Shown: positions 10,037 through 18,375 of the stretch, piece after piece
Position numbering within the stretch: the first letter of the stretch is position 1
How the letters are laid out: every line of letters begins with the position of its first letter
Origin: Campylobacter armoricus
GTDB taxonomy: Bacteria > Campylobacterota > Campylobacteria > Campylobacterales > Campylobacteraceae
NCBI RefSeq assembly: GCF_013372105.1
Contig: NZ_CP053825.1
Span: forward strand, 1,578,613 to 1,642,612
Direction: 5' to 3'
Length of the DNA: 64,000 nt
Position numbers and translations under genes: made by a program
Notes under the pieces: model-generated
Told to the model about the DNA's origin: nothing
Databases searched by the model: none
What the model saw: only the letters and a program-made list of their open reading frames with translations

Positions 10037-10136
10037 TATTTTTCCCTTCATTTTTTAACACATAAATAATCCCACCAAGTCCTATAATCACCACTATGCT
10101 TATAAAAATAAGTTGGGCTATATCTAAAAAAGTCAT
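10026..10136 (-). CDS. Small membrane peptide (36 aa) downstream of rlmN
   Basis: Reads [14 protein letters not shown] followed by [13 protein letters not shown] and a short charged tail KNEGKNNDR. This gives one hydrophobic membrane-spanning segment of about 23 residues with a basic/acidic end. Its ATG overlaps the rlmN stop as ATGA, and its 3' end overlaps the radical SAM gene, so it sits in a translationally coupled chain. C. jejuni has, as I recall, a small hydrophobic protein gene next to rlmN, which supports a real gene. No function can be given. Confidence 0.65.
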   Translation of the reverse strand: MTFLDIAQLIFISIVVIIGLGGIIYVLKNEGKNNDR

Positions 10137-11203
10137 TGTTTGCTCTGCCTTTCCTTAAGCTGTCCGCATGCTGCTGAAATATCAAGTCCTTTGCTTTCTC
10201 TTATCGTGCAAGTAACGCCCTTGGCACTTAAATAATCTTGAAATTTAATCGCTGCTTCAACACTTGGTCTTTTATATAAACTTCCCTCATGTGGATTAAA
10301 AAGTATTAAATTTACTTTAGCTTTTATACCATTTAAAAGCTTGACTAGTTCTTTTGCATGTTCTATTTTATCATTTACTCCATCGATTAAAAGGTATTCA
10401 AACATCACTCTTTTACGCTGATCTATAGGAAAATTTCTCACTGCTTCCATAATGCTTGCTATATTATAAGCTTTATTAATAGGCATTAATTCACTTCTAA
10501 GCTCATCATTTACAGCATGGAGCGAAATAGCTAAAAGCACACCTAAATTCATTTCTCCAAGCTCTTTAATCTGTTTTGCCAAACCACTTGTGCTTATAGT
10601 TTGTCTTCTAGGGCTTATCGCCAAAGCATCATTATCAGCTAAAATTTTAATTGCCTTAGAAACATTTTTAAGATTATCTAAAGGCTCACCCATACCCATA
10701 TAAACTATATTAACCCTTCTTTCGTAAGGTATGTTATTGTGCTTTTTGATCCATAAAATTTGCCCTACTATCTCCCCTGCAGTCAAATTTCTTTTTAAGC
10801 CACCTTTAGCAGTAAGACAAAAACTACACCCGCTTTTACACCCTACTTGAGAAGAAACACAAATGGTATATCTTGCATGTTTAATGATTTTACCATTTTC
10901 ATCCATAAGCTCTTCTTTCATAGGAAGCAAAACGGCTTCGATTTTTTTACCATCTAAAAGCTCAAAAAGATATTTAATGCTCCCATCTTTGCTTTTTTCA
11001 TCTTTAACACATTTTAAAGGTGAAAAATGAAAATTTTCTTGTAAATATACTCTAAAATCTTTTGGCAAAGATGACATTTGCAAAAAATCATCTACATATT
11101 TTTTATATACCCATTCAAAAATTTGTTTTGCTCTGAATTTTGGTTGGACTAAATTTTCTAACTCTTCCTTAGTAAAATCTAATATATTTTTTAATTCACT
11201 CAA
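10133..11203 (-). CDS. rlmN: Dual-specificity 23S rRNA/tRNA adenine C2-methyltransferase RlmN
   Basis: Radical SAM enzyme that methylates A2503 of 23S rRNA and, in characterised bacteria, A37 of some tRNAs. The 356 residues match the family. The cluster motif CKSGCSFC is present, followed by GMGEPLDN (SAM binding) and the C-terminal ISAACGQL holding the second methyl-transfer cysteine. The start is ATG 11201-11203 ([10 protein letters not shown]). It lies eight bases after the phosphorylase-like gene and its stop overlaps the next small gene, so it is the centre of a minus-strand operon. Identification is secure. Confidence 0.95.
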   Translation of the reverse strand: MSELKNILDFTKEELENLVQPKFRAKQIFEWVYKKYVDDFLQMSSLPKDFRVYLQENFHFSPLKCVKDEKSKDGSIKYLFELLDGKKIEAVLLPMKEELMDENGKIIKHARYTICVSSQVGCKSGCSFCLTAKGGLKRNLTAGEIVGQILWIKKHNNIPYERRVNIVYMGMGEPLDNLKNVSKAIKILADNDALAISPRRQTISTSGLAKQIKELGEMNLGVLLAISLHAVNDELRSELMPINKAYNIASIMEAVRNFPIDQRKRVMFEYLLIDGVNDKIEHAKELVKLLNGIKAKVNLILFNPHEGSLYKRPSVEAAIKFQDYLSAKGVTCTIRESKGLDISAACGQLKERQSKQ

Positions 11204-11211
11204 TTTTTTTC

Positions 11212-11745
11212 CTATATAAGTTTTTTATCTAACAAAAAATCTTTTAATAATTCTTTTGCTTTTTGGTGGTTTTTTAAAAAATTCTCATGTGCAGATTCAT
11301 TACAAAAATTTGTCGCACATAAATAACAAATTCCTTCTATCCCTTGCATTTTGGCACAAGAAAGCACCGCATATGCTTCCATATTTTCTATATGCATACC
11401 TTTTTTAAAAAATTCTTTAGCAATATTTTCATCTTTACAAATATAATTTGAAGAATTAACCATAGTTTCATGTGAAACATTTAATCTAACTTCATTTGCT
11501 ATAGGTGTATAAAAACTATTAGATAAAACTGCGTATTCTAAATTTGCCGCATTAGAACTCTCATAAATATCTAAAATTTTTCCTTCTTGATAAATTCCAC
11601 ATGTACCTATAAAGATCACTTTATCCACTTTTACTTGACTTAAAATTTTACCTAGAGAAAAAGCAGAATTAACCAAACCTATACCTATACTTTGTGCAAA
11701 TTTAAATTCCTCATTTCCTCCTGCACACACTATTAGATTTTTCAA
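11212..11745 (-). CDS. Purine-nucleoside phosphorylase/MTAN-superfamily-like protein
   Basis: A 177-residue cytosolic protein. [18 protein letters not shown] resembles the substrate loop region of the phosphorylase/hydrolase superfamily, and [11 protein letters not shown] (about residue 120) is the methionine-glutamate motif that holds the ribose in MTAN and PNP enzymes. The protein is shorter than typical MTAN (about 230 residues), lacking some N-terminal strands, so activity is uncertain. It is first in the operon with rlmN and diverges from rsmA across about 90 bases. As I recall, C. jejuni keeps a gene of this type next to rlmN. Confidence 0.65.
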   Translation of the reverse strand: MKNLIVCAGGNEEFKFAQSIGIGLVNSAFSLGKILSQVKVDKVIFIGTCGIYQEGKILDIYESSNAANLEYAVLSNSFYTPIANEVRLNVSHETMVNSSNYICKDENIAKEFFKKGMHIENMEAYAVLSCAKMQGIEGICYLCATNFCNESAHENFLKNHQKAKELLKDFLLDKKLI

Positions 11746-11835
11746 AAATCAACCTTTATAAAAAATAATTCAAATTTTATCTAATTAGCGCTTAAAATAA
11801 TGATATAATTAATATTTTTTAGATAAAATAAATTT

Positions 11836-12657
11836 ATGATAAAAGCAAAAAAACATTTTGGACAAAATTTTTTATGTGATAAAAGCGTGGTAGATAAAAT
11901 CATCCAAGCCATACCCAAAGATACTAAAAATATCGTTGAGATTGGGCCTGGCTTAGGTGATTTAACGCAAGAACTTTTGAAAATCCCACAAGCTTATATT
12001 AGAGCTTATGAGATTGATAAAGATTTGATTCCTATTTTAAATAAAAAATTTCAAAATGAGATTGAAGGTGGAAATTTTGAGCTTATTCATCAAAATGCAA
12101 GTGATGCTTTTGATCAAGGAAGTTTAAGTGAGAAAGAGTACTTTTTAGTAGCAAATTTACCATATTATATTGCTACAAATTTGATTTTAAAAGCCCTAGA
12201 CGATAAAAATTGTCTTGGGCTTATAGTAATGGTGCAAAAAGAAGTCGCACAAAAATTTTGTGCAAATGAAAAAGAAAGTAATTTTTCGGCTTTAGGAGTA
12301 CTTTGTGCATTAATATGCCAAAGACAAATGCTTTTTGATATAAATCCAGAAAGTTTTAACCCTCCACCAAAAGTTACTTCAGCTGTAATGAAACTAATCA
12401 AAACCACTCATTATCGGCAAAAATGTGAAAACATAGAAGCTTTTAAAGATTTTCTTAGAGCTTGTTTTCAAAACCCTAGAAAACAACTCTTATCAAATTT
12501 TAAAAACAAAAAAGAAAAAATTTTAAAAGCATTTGAAGCACTAAACATTCCTATCACCTCAAGAGCTCATGAAATTAGCGTTGATTTATACCTTAAAATT
12601 TATGATTATTTAAAGGATGATTATGAGCGAAGAAAACAAAACTCAAGAGCAAAATAA
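11836..12657 (+). CDS. rsmA: 16S rRNA dimethyladenosine transferase (KsgA)
   Basis: Dimethylates A1518 and A1519 of 16S rRNA late in 30S assembly. The Rossmann methyltransferase contains HFGQNFLCD at the N-terminus, the SAM-binding loop EIGPGLGDLT (about residues 36-45) and NLPYYIATNL (about 109-118), the catalytic NLPY motif. At 273 residues it has the expected length, with the small C-terminal helical domain. Its 3' end overlaps the rnj start by about 35 bases, indicating coupled translation. The start is the ATG at 11836-11838. Confidence 0.95.
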   Translation: MIKAKKHFGQNFLCDKSVVDKIIQAIPKDTKNIVEIGPGLGDLTQELLKIPQAYIRAYEIDKDLIPILNKKFQNEIEGGNFELIHQNASDAFDQGSLSEKEYFLVANLPYYIATNLILKALDDKNCLGLIVMVQKEVAQKFCANEKESNFSALGVLCALICQRQMLFDINPESFNPPPKVTSAVMKLIKTTHYRQKCENIEAFKDFLRACFQNPRKQLLSNFKNKKEKILKAFEALNIPITSRAHEISVDLYLKIYDYLKDDYERRKQNSRAK

Positions 12658-14581
12658 ACCTAAAAGATTTAATAAATTTAGAAATAAAAGAAAAAAAAAT
12701 TTGCAAAATCAAGAGCAAAATAGTAAAATTACAAACGAAGCAAAATTAGAAAATACTCAGGCTGAAGCTAGCGAAGAAAAAAAGAAAAAGAAAAAAAATA
12801 GAAATTTGCCTTCTAAACTAAGTGGTAATGAAGAATGGCAAGTAGAACTTTCTAAAAGTATAGAAGCCAATAAAATCATGCACGAGCTAAGGCTTCACCC
12901 TTTAAAACACAACAACTCAAGCGAGCATAAAATTCGTATTACACCTTTAGGTGGGCTTGGAGAAATAGGTGGAAATATTACTATATTTGAAACCAACAAC
13001 GATGCAATTATTGTTGATATAGGTATGAGTTTTCCAGATGGAACCATGCATGGGGTAGATATTATCATACCTGATTTTGACTATGTAAGAAAGATTAAAA
13101 ACAAAATTCGTGCTATCATTATCACACATGCACATGAAGATCACATTGGTGCTGTGCCATATTTTTTCAAAGAATTTCAATTTCCTATCTATGCAACACC
13201 TTTAGCATTAGGTATGATTTCAAATAAATTTGAAGAACATGGGTTAAAGGCTGAACGCAAATGGTTTAGACCGGTAACAAAAAGACAAGTCTATGAAATA
13301 GGGGATTTTGATTTAGAGTGGATTCATATCACTCACTCTATCATCGATGCGTGCGCTTTAGCTATCAAAACTAAAGCAGGAACCATCATTCACACAGGAG
13401 ATTTTAAAATAGATCAAACACCAATTGATGGCTATCCAACGGATTTAAATCGCTTAGCATATTATGGCGAAGAAGGGGTGCTTTGTCTTTTAAGCGATAG
13501 CACAAACTCATATAAAGAAGGTTACACAAAAAGTGAAAGTTCAGTAGGACCTACTTTTGATCAAATTTTTGCAAAAACTAAAGGCAGGGTGATTATGAGT
13601 ACCTTTAGCTCTAATATCCACCGTGTATATCAAGCTATTAGCTATGGTTTAAAATATGGTAGAAAAGTGTGTGTTATAGGGCGTTCTATGGAAAGAAACC
13701 TTTATACTACTATGGAACTTGGTTATATAAAACTTGATAGAAAAATTTTCATTGATGCAGATGAAGTAAGCAAATATAAAGACAATGAAGTACTAATTGT
13801 TACCACAGGAAGTCAAGGCGAGACTATGAGTGCTTTATATAGAATGGCAACTGATGAACATAAATTTATAAAAATCAAGCCTAGCGATCAAGTCATCATC
13901 TCAGCTAAAGCCATACCAGGAAATGAAGCAAATGTTTCTGCTGTGCTTGATTTTCTTTTAAAAGCAGGGGCTAAAGTAGCCTATCAAGAATTTAGCGAAA
14001 TTCATGTAAGCGGACATGCTAGCATAGAAGAACAAAAATTAATGCTAACTTTAGTAAAACCTAAATTTTTCTTACCGGTACATGGAGAGTACAATCATAT
14101 CAACAAACACAAAGAAACTGCACTAAAATGTGGCATACCTGAAAGAAATATCTACTTAATGAGTGATGGAGATCAAATAGAACTTTGTCAAAAATACATC
14201 AAACGCGTAAAAACAGTTAAAACAGGAAAGGTTTTTGTAGATAATCAAATCAACAAACAAATCGCAGATGATGTGGTGATTGATAGGCAAAAATTAGCAG
14301 ATAGCGGTATAGTTGTCATCATCGCTCAGCTTGATAAAGCAAGCAAAACGCTTATTAACAAACCACGAGTATTTAGTTATGGCTTGGTGGCTGATAAACA
14401 AGATGGGGCATTCTCAAAAGAAATGAGTGATGTTTTAAGTCAATTTTTTCCAAATGTAAAGGATGAAATTTTAGATAATCCAAAAGTTTTAGAAGCCCAA
14501 ATTAGACAGGTGTTAAGAAAGCATATTTTTAGAAAAATCAAAAAATATCCGACTATAGTACCAACTATTTTTGTGATGTAG
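12623..14581 (+). CDS. rnj: Ribonuclease J
   Basis: Metallo-beta-lactamase/beta-CASP nuclease with 5'-3' exonuclease and endonuclease activity, the main mRNA-decay and rRNA-maturation nuclease in epsilonproteobacteria, which lack RNase E. The metal site HAHEDHIGA lies near residue 170, and downstream beta-CASP elements such as HTGDFKID and SGHAS follow. The first 90 residues are an unstructured Lys/Asn/Gln-rich extension, as in the Helicobacter enzyme. I choose ATG 12623-12625 (MSEENKTQ) over the ATG six bases earlier because AAAGGA then has proper spacing. It overlaps rsmA. A 14-bp palindrome follows the stop. Confidence 0.93.
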   Translation: MSEENKTQEQNKPKRFNKFRNKRKKNLQNQEQNSKITNEAKLENTQAEASEEKKKKKKNRNLPSKLSGNEEWQVELSKSIEANKIMHELRLHPLKHNNSSEHKIRITPLGGLGEIGGNITIFETNNDAIIVDIGMSFPDGTMHGVDIIIPDFDYVRKIKNKIRAIIITHAHEDHIGAVPYFFKEFQFPIYATPLALGMISNKFEEHGLKAERKWFRPVTKRQVYEIGDFDLEWIHITHSIIDACALAIKTKAGTIIHTGDFKIDQTPIDGYPTDLNRLAYYGEEGVLCLLSDSTNSYKEGYTKSESSVGPTFDQIFAKTKGRVIMSTFSSNIHRVYQAISYGLKYGRKVCVIGRSMERNLYTTMELGYIKLDRKIFIDADEVSKYKDNEVLIVTTGSQGETMSALYRMATDEHKFIKIKPSDQVIISAKAIPGNEANVSAVLDFLLKAGAKVAYQEFSEIHVSGHASIEEQKLMLTLVKPKFFLPVHGEYNHINKHKETALKCGIPERNIYLMSDGDQIELCQKYIKRVKTVKTGKVFVDNQINKQIADDVVIDRQKLADSGIVVIIAQLDKASKTLINKPRVFSYGLVADKQDGAFSKEMSDVLSQFFPNVKDEILDNPKVLEAQIRQVLRKHIFRKIKKYPTIVPTIFVM

Positions 14582-14584
14582 AAA

Positions 14585-14613
14585 TTTCAAAGCTTTTTAA
14601 AAAAGCTTTGAAA
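14585..14613 (+). terminator. Hairpin after rnj
   Basis: Near-perfect palindrome: 14585-14598 pairs with 14600-14613 (TTTCAAAGC...GCTTTGAAA). The stem is AT-rich and is not followed by a long T run, so it may attenuate rather than stop transcription into the next gene, 20 bases on. Confidence 0.5.
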
Positions 14614-14632
14614 GATTCTTAAAGGATTAAAA

Positions 14633-15952
14633 ATGATAAAAAATTTAAAAAATGATTTTTTAATTTTATTAAGAAACAATGTATTTTATTTTTTAATTTT
14701 TATACTTATATATTTTTTACCAAAAATTAATGAATTGATTAGAATTCATTTCATACAAAGTAATATAAACCAGCTAGATATTCTTTCTCAGATAACTTGG
14801 CTTCAAGCTACATTAGAAATATTACAAGCTTTTTTAATTGCACCTTTATTTTATCTTTTGGAACAAAAAAACGAAAATGCACTAAAAACATTTTATTTTG
14901 TTTCATTTTTTAGCTTATTATTTGTCTGCATAGGCTGGGGGGGGGGTATTTGGGTAATTGCAAAAATTGTTAATTATGATATAAATTCACATTATTTATT
15001 TCTATATTTTCAATGGCTTAATGGTTGCTTAGAATTTCTTGTGTTATTTTTTATTACTTTATTTTTGATTAAAGAAAATATAAAGATGTTAATTTTTATT
15101 TGTTTTCTTAAATTTATTATTGCTTTTTTAATAGATTTTATTTTGTTAAAATGCAGAACTTTTGGCGTGTATTCTGTAAATACAAGCTCTATTTTTTCTA
15201 ATTTAGTATTAATAGTAAGTAGTATATATTATTGCGTACAAACAAAAATTTTTATATATAAGTCTTTAATAAAAAATTACAAAATCTACTGTATGTATAT
15301 TAAAAAGCAATTCTTTTCAAAAGAACATATGTATCCAGCTATAGAACAACTCTTAGATAACACATCTTATATAGTTGTAATTTTAACAGGTTTAAATCTA
15401 ATACACAAAAATAGTGAATACTTTACAGCTATGGCTTATTTTTGGGGAATTATGCTTGCTTTGATTTTAAGTTTTGGCAATATTATTCAAAAAATTATTG
15501 CAGGAAAAGATAAAATTTCTTTTAAAAATAAATTGATTTTTGTATTTTTGACAAATAACATTTTTGTATTTTTATTTATCACAAGCTATTTTTATATCGA
15601 TATCATAGCAAATTTAGTAGGATTAAATTTAAATAACCAAATTTCCAACATTATAAAATCTCTTTATCTTGCTTATATTATTTTTCATTTAAGTTATAGT
15701 ATAAAGTGTATTTTTTATGCATTAGGACTTTTTAAATTTACATTTTTAATAAGCATTATGGTAAATACATTAATATATTTACCATATTATTTTTCTCAAA
15801 ATAATATAAAAAATATCAATACCATAATCAATATTTTTTCTAATGGAATATATTTCAATTGTATTATTTCTTTGATGCTTTTCATGTTTTTAATTTCTTA
15901 TAAAAAGCAAATGCAAATAATAAAAATGCTACAATTATGGATTAAATTCTAA
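14633..15952 (+). CDS. Multi-pass membrane protein with phase-variable G tract (ON), flippase-like
   Basis: A 439-residue inner-membrane protein with about 12 strongly hydrophobic segments and few charges. Its pattern resembles MATE/MOP-type exporters and polysaccharide flippases, but no diagnostic motif is visible, so substrate and family remain open. AAAGGA precedes the ATG by about six bases. A G10 tract (14937-14946) encodes part of GWGGGIW near residue 103. Nine Gs give a stop four codons after the tract, and eleven Gs a stop nine codons after. The gene sits between rnj and rluB, is far more AT-rich than both, and looks inserted. It could work with the phase-variable glycosyltransferase 6 kb upstream, but that is inference. 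Confidence 0.7.
   Translation: MIKNLKNDFLILLRNNVFYFLIFILIYFLPKINELIRIHFIQSNINQLDILSQITWLQATLEILQAFLIAPLFYLLEQKNENALKTFYFVSFFSLLFVCIGWGGGIWVIAKIVNYDINSHYLFLYFQWLNGCLEFLVLFFITLFLIKENIKMLIFICFLKFIIAFLIDFILLKCRTFGVYSVNTSSIFSNLVLIVSSIYYCVQTKIFIYKSLIKNYKIYCMYIKKQFFSKEHMYPAIEQLLDNTSYIVVILTGLNLIHKNSEYFTAMAYFWGIMLALILSFGNIIQKIIAGKDKISFKNKLIFVFLTNNIFVFLFITSYFYIDIIANLVGLNLNNQISNIIKSLYLAYIIFHLSYSIKCIFYALGLFKFTFLISIMVNTLIYLPYYFSQNNIKNINTIINIFSNGIYFNCIISLMLFMFLISYKKQMQIIKMLQLWIKF
14937..14946 (+). repeat. Homopolymeric G10 tract in membrane-protein gene
   Basis: Ten Gs within the second or third membrane segment region of the 14633-15952 gene. The reading frame is open with ten Gs and closed by nearby stops at nine or eleven. 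This is a typical Campylobacter contingency tract. Confidence 0.9.
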
Positions 15953-15970
15953 ATAAACCAAGGCAAAACA

Positions 15971-16732
15971 ATGAGAATCAACAAATTCATCTCACACAAT
16001 AGCAAATACTCCCGTCGTGAAGCCGATGAGCTTATCAAACAAGGATTGGTTAAAATAAATAATAAAATAGCCCTTTTAAGCGATGAAGTTAAATTCGATG
16101 ATAAAGTCTTTATAAAGGGCAAAATTTTACATAAAAAGACGCAATTTAGTGTTATTATTTACCATAAACAAAAAGGCGAGATTGTCACTAAAAAAGATGA
16201 TAGAGGTAGAAAAACCATTTATGATACTTTACCTAAACAATTTAAAACTTGGCTAAGTGTAGGTAGGCTTGATTTTGCTAGTGAAGGTTTGCTTTTATTA
16301 ACTGATTCTCCTGTGATTGCAGATGCATTAATGCATAGTGATTTAGAAAGGGAGTATTATTTAAAAGTAAAAGGAAGTGTTGATAAAAATGTTATCGAAG
16401 CAATGCAAAATGGTTTAGAAATTCAAAACGAAAAAAAAGGAGCTCATGCTAAAACAAAAATCACTTCTATGAGTTTTGCTCCTTTTATTGATTTTGAAAT
16501 TTTTGGTTCAAGTGGTGGATACACCAAATTAAAAGTTATCATCAATGAAGGTAAAAACAGAGAGTTAAGACGCTTTTTTGGGCATTTTGACTTAGAAGTG
16601 ATGGACCTTAAACGCGTAGCTTTTGGAGCTTTGGATCTTGGTATGTTAAAAGCAGGAAAATACCGCTACTTAGAAAATGGAGAATATGAAAAATTGCGTG
16701 ATTTTTTAAAAACAAACGATATTAAATATTAA
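15971..16732 (+). CDS. rluB: RluB/RsuA-family rRNA pseudouridine synthase
   Basis: Modifies a uridine of the large-subunit rRNA (or small-subunit, if it acts like RsuA). It has an N-terminal S4 domain starting MRINKFISHNSKYSRREAD, and the catalytic Asp is in VGRLDFASEGLLLL (about residue 98). NEGKNRELRRFF is the family's RNA-binding strand motif. The 253 residues fit the family. AAGG lies eight bases ahead of the ATG. RluB, RluF and RsuA cannot be separated with certainty by eye, so the symbol is the usual assignment. Apart from the inserted G-tract gene it would follow rnj directly. Confidence 0.85.
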   Translation: MRINKFISHNSKYSRREADELIKQGLVKINNKIALLSDEVKFDDKVFIKGKILHKKTQFSVIIYHKQKGEIVTKKDDRGRKTIYDTLPKQFKTWLSVGRLDFASEGLLLLTDSPVIADALMHSDLEREYYLKVKGSVDKNVIEAMQNGLEIQNEKKGAHAKTKITSMSFAPFIDFEIFGSSGGYTKLKVIINEGKNRELRRFFGHFDLEVMDLKRVAFGALDLGMLKAGKYRYLENGEYEKLRDFLKTNDIKY

Positions 16733-16819
16733 TTAATACTTTAAAAAGACTTAAATTAATTAAAATTTAATTTTAATTTTGTATAATTAACAATTTAATT
16801 TATATAAAAAAGGAAAATT

Positions 16820-17083
16820 ATGGCAAACCATAAATCTGCTGAAAAAAGAGCAAGACAAACTATCAAAAGAACTGAAAGAAATAGATTTTATAGAACAAGA
16901 TTGAAAAACATTACAAAAGCAGTTCGTGAAGCAGCAGCAAACAATGACAAAGAAACTGCACAAAATGCACTAAAAATAGCTAATAAAAGTATTCACGCTA
17001 TGGTAAGTCGTGGATTTTTGAAAAAACAAACTGCATCACGCCGTGTAAGCAGATTAGCATTATTGGTAAATAAATTAGCATAA
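16820..17083 (+). CDS. rpsT: 30S ribosomal protein S20
   Basis: Primary 16S rRNA-binding protein of the small subunit, an 87-residue, Lys/Arg-rich three-helix bundle. It begins [20 protein letters not shown], highly conserved. AAAGGAAAA lies upstream of the ATG, and an 87-base AT-rich spacer with TATAATT at about 16781 probably holds the promoter. prfA starts four bases after its stop, so the two form an operon. Confidence 0.97.
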   Translation: MANHKSAEKRARQTIKRTERNRFYRTRLKNITKAVREAAANNDKETAQNALKIANKSIHAMVSRGFLKKQTASRRVSRLALLVNKLA

Positions 17084-17087
17084 TTTA

Positions 17088-18155
17088 ATGTTAGCTGATA
17101 AACTCAAACCTTTTTTAGAACGCTTTGATGAGTTAAATACTCTTCTAAGCGATATTAATATTTCTAATGATATCTCTAAAATGACAGCTCTATCTAAAGA
17201 GCAAAAAAACTTAGAACCTATAGTAACAAAAGCGCAAGAATACCTTAAGACTTTAGATGATATAGAAGAAAATAAACTTCTTCTACCTGATATAGAATTA
17301 GGCGAATTAGCAAAAGAAGAATTAAAAAATTTAGAAATTCTTAAGCCACAACTTGAAGAAGAATTAAAAATTCTTTTACTGCCAAAAGATCCAAATGATG
17401 ATAAAAACATATTCTTAGAAATTCGTGCAGGAACAGGTGGAGATGAAGCTTCATTATTTGTTGGCGATTTAGTAAAAGCTTATATACGCTATGCTGAAAA
17501 TCGTGACTATAAATACGAAATCGTGAGCTCAAGTGAAGGTAGTGTAGGTGGATTTAAAGAAATTATTATTCTCATAAAAGGAAATGGAGCTTATTCTAGA
17601 TTAAAATATGAAGGTGGAACACATAGAGTTCAAAGAGTACCTGAAACAGAATCTCAAGGTAGAGTTCATACTTCAGCTATTACGGTTGCTATTATGCCCG
17701 AAGTTGATGATGTAGAAATTCAAATCAATCCAAATGATTTGAAAATTGATGTAATGCGTAGTAGCGGACATGGTGGACAAAGCGTAAATACCACAGATAG
17801 TGCTGTAAGAATCACTCATATTCCAACTGGCATAGTCGTAGTTAATCAAGATGGCAAAAGCCAGCACAAAAACAAAGAAAGCGCGATGAAAGTCTTAAAA
17901 GCAAGGCTTTTTGAAATGCAAGAACAAGAACGCCTAGCCAAAGAAAGCGAGACAAGAAAATCACAAGTTGGAAGTGGTGATAGAAGTGAGCGCATACGCA
18001 CTTATAATTTCCCTCAAAATAGAATTAGCGATCATAGAATTAATCTTACTTTATATAGACTTGATGCGATTTTAGAAGATGGATTGTTTGATGAAATTAT
18101 AGAGCCTTTAATTGCTTACCATCAAGCAGAAGCTTTAAAACAAGAAAATTTATAA
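17088..18155 (+). CDS. prfA: Peptide chain release factor 1
   Basis: Recognises UAA and UAG and triggers peptide release. The GGQ catalytic loop is [14 protein letters not shown] (about residue 225), and the codon-recognition region contains the P-x-T tripeptide in [10 protein letters not shown]. The 355-residue length is typical of RF1, with an N-terminal coiled-coil domain 1. The start is four bases after rpsT, with only a weak ribosome-binding site, suggesting coupling. The Gln of GGQ is normally methylated by PrmC, which is not in this window. Confidence 0.96.
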   Translation: MLADKLKPFLERFDELNTLLSDINISNDISKMTALSKEQKNLEPIVTKAQEYLKTLDDIEENKLLLPDIELGELAKEELKNLEILKPQLEEELKILLLPKDPNDDKNIFLEIRAGTGGDEASLFVGDLVKAYIRYAENRDYKYEIVSSSEGSVGGFKEIIILIKGNGAYSRLKYEGGTHRVQRVPETESQGRVHTSAITVAIMPEVDDVEIQINPNDLKIDVMRSSGHGGQSVNTTDSAVRITHIPTGIVVVNQDGKSQHKNKESAMKVLKARLFEMQEQERLAKESETRKSQVGSGDRSERIRTYNFPQNRISDHRINLTLYRLDAILEDGLFDEIIEPLIAYHQAEALKQENL

Positions 18156-18187
18156 TCCTCACAAATACCAAATAAATATTTTACCTC

Positions 18188-18337
18188 CCTAGAGCTTGCT
18201 TAACTTAACGAGTTTGCTTAATAAGGAGTTTATGTTTTTCACAAAAAGCTTTTAGGCTATTGTAGCTTAATCATTCTCTATTTATTATAAAGAATGATTG
18301 TTTTGTTACTTATAATTTGTTTTAAGCAAACTCTAGG
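18188..18337. repeat. Imperfect 16-bp inverted repeat in prfA/autotransporter spacer
   Basis: CCTAGAGCTTGCTTAA (18188-18203) and, as reverse complement with one mismatch, 18322-18337. A third partial copy, GAGTTTGCTTAA, lies at 18210-18221. Between them is a hairpin (18269-18277 with 18291-18299) and a ribosome-binding-site-like AAGGAGTTTATG leading a seven-codon ORF. This may be a structured 3' region, a small RNA, or the scar of an inserted element. No transposase is present. Confidence 0.45.
18269..18308 (+). terminator. Probable prfA transcription terminator
   Basis: AATCATTCT (18269-18277) pairs with AGAATGATT (18291-18299), followed by a T-rich stretch GTTTTGTT. It is the only plus-strand hairpin with a T-rich tail downstream of prfA. 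Confidence 0.5.
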
Positions 18338-18347
18338 CAAATAAAAT

Positions 18348-18371
18348 CACACTAGCTAAATAGCTAGTGTG
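18348..18371 (-). terminator. Terminator of autotransporter gene
   Basis: Perfect 11-bp stem (CACACTAGCTA at 18348-18358 with 18361-18371), two-base apex, four bases beyond the stop of the minus-strand autotransporter gene. On the minus strand it is followed by ATTTTATTT. Confidence 0.65.
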
Positions 18372-18375
18372 TATA

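Noticed and set aside
18232..18255. Seven-codon ORF MFFTKSF after AAGGAGTTT
   Set aside because: Too short to call as a gene. It is mentioned only as part of the inverted-repeat spacer.
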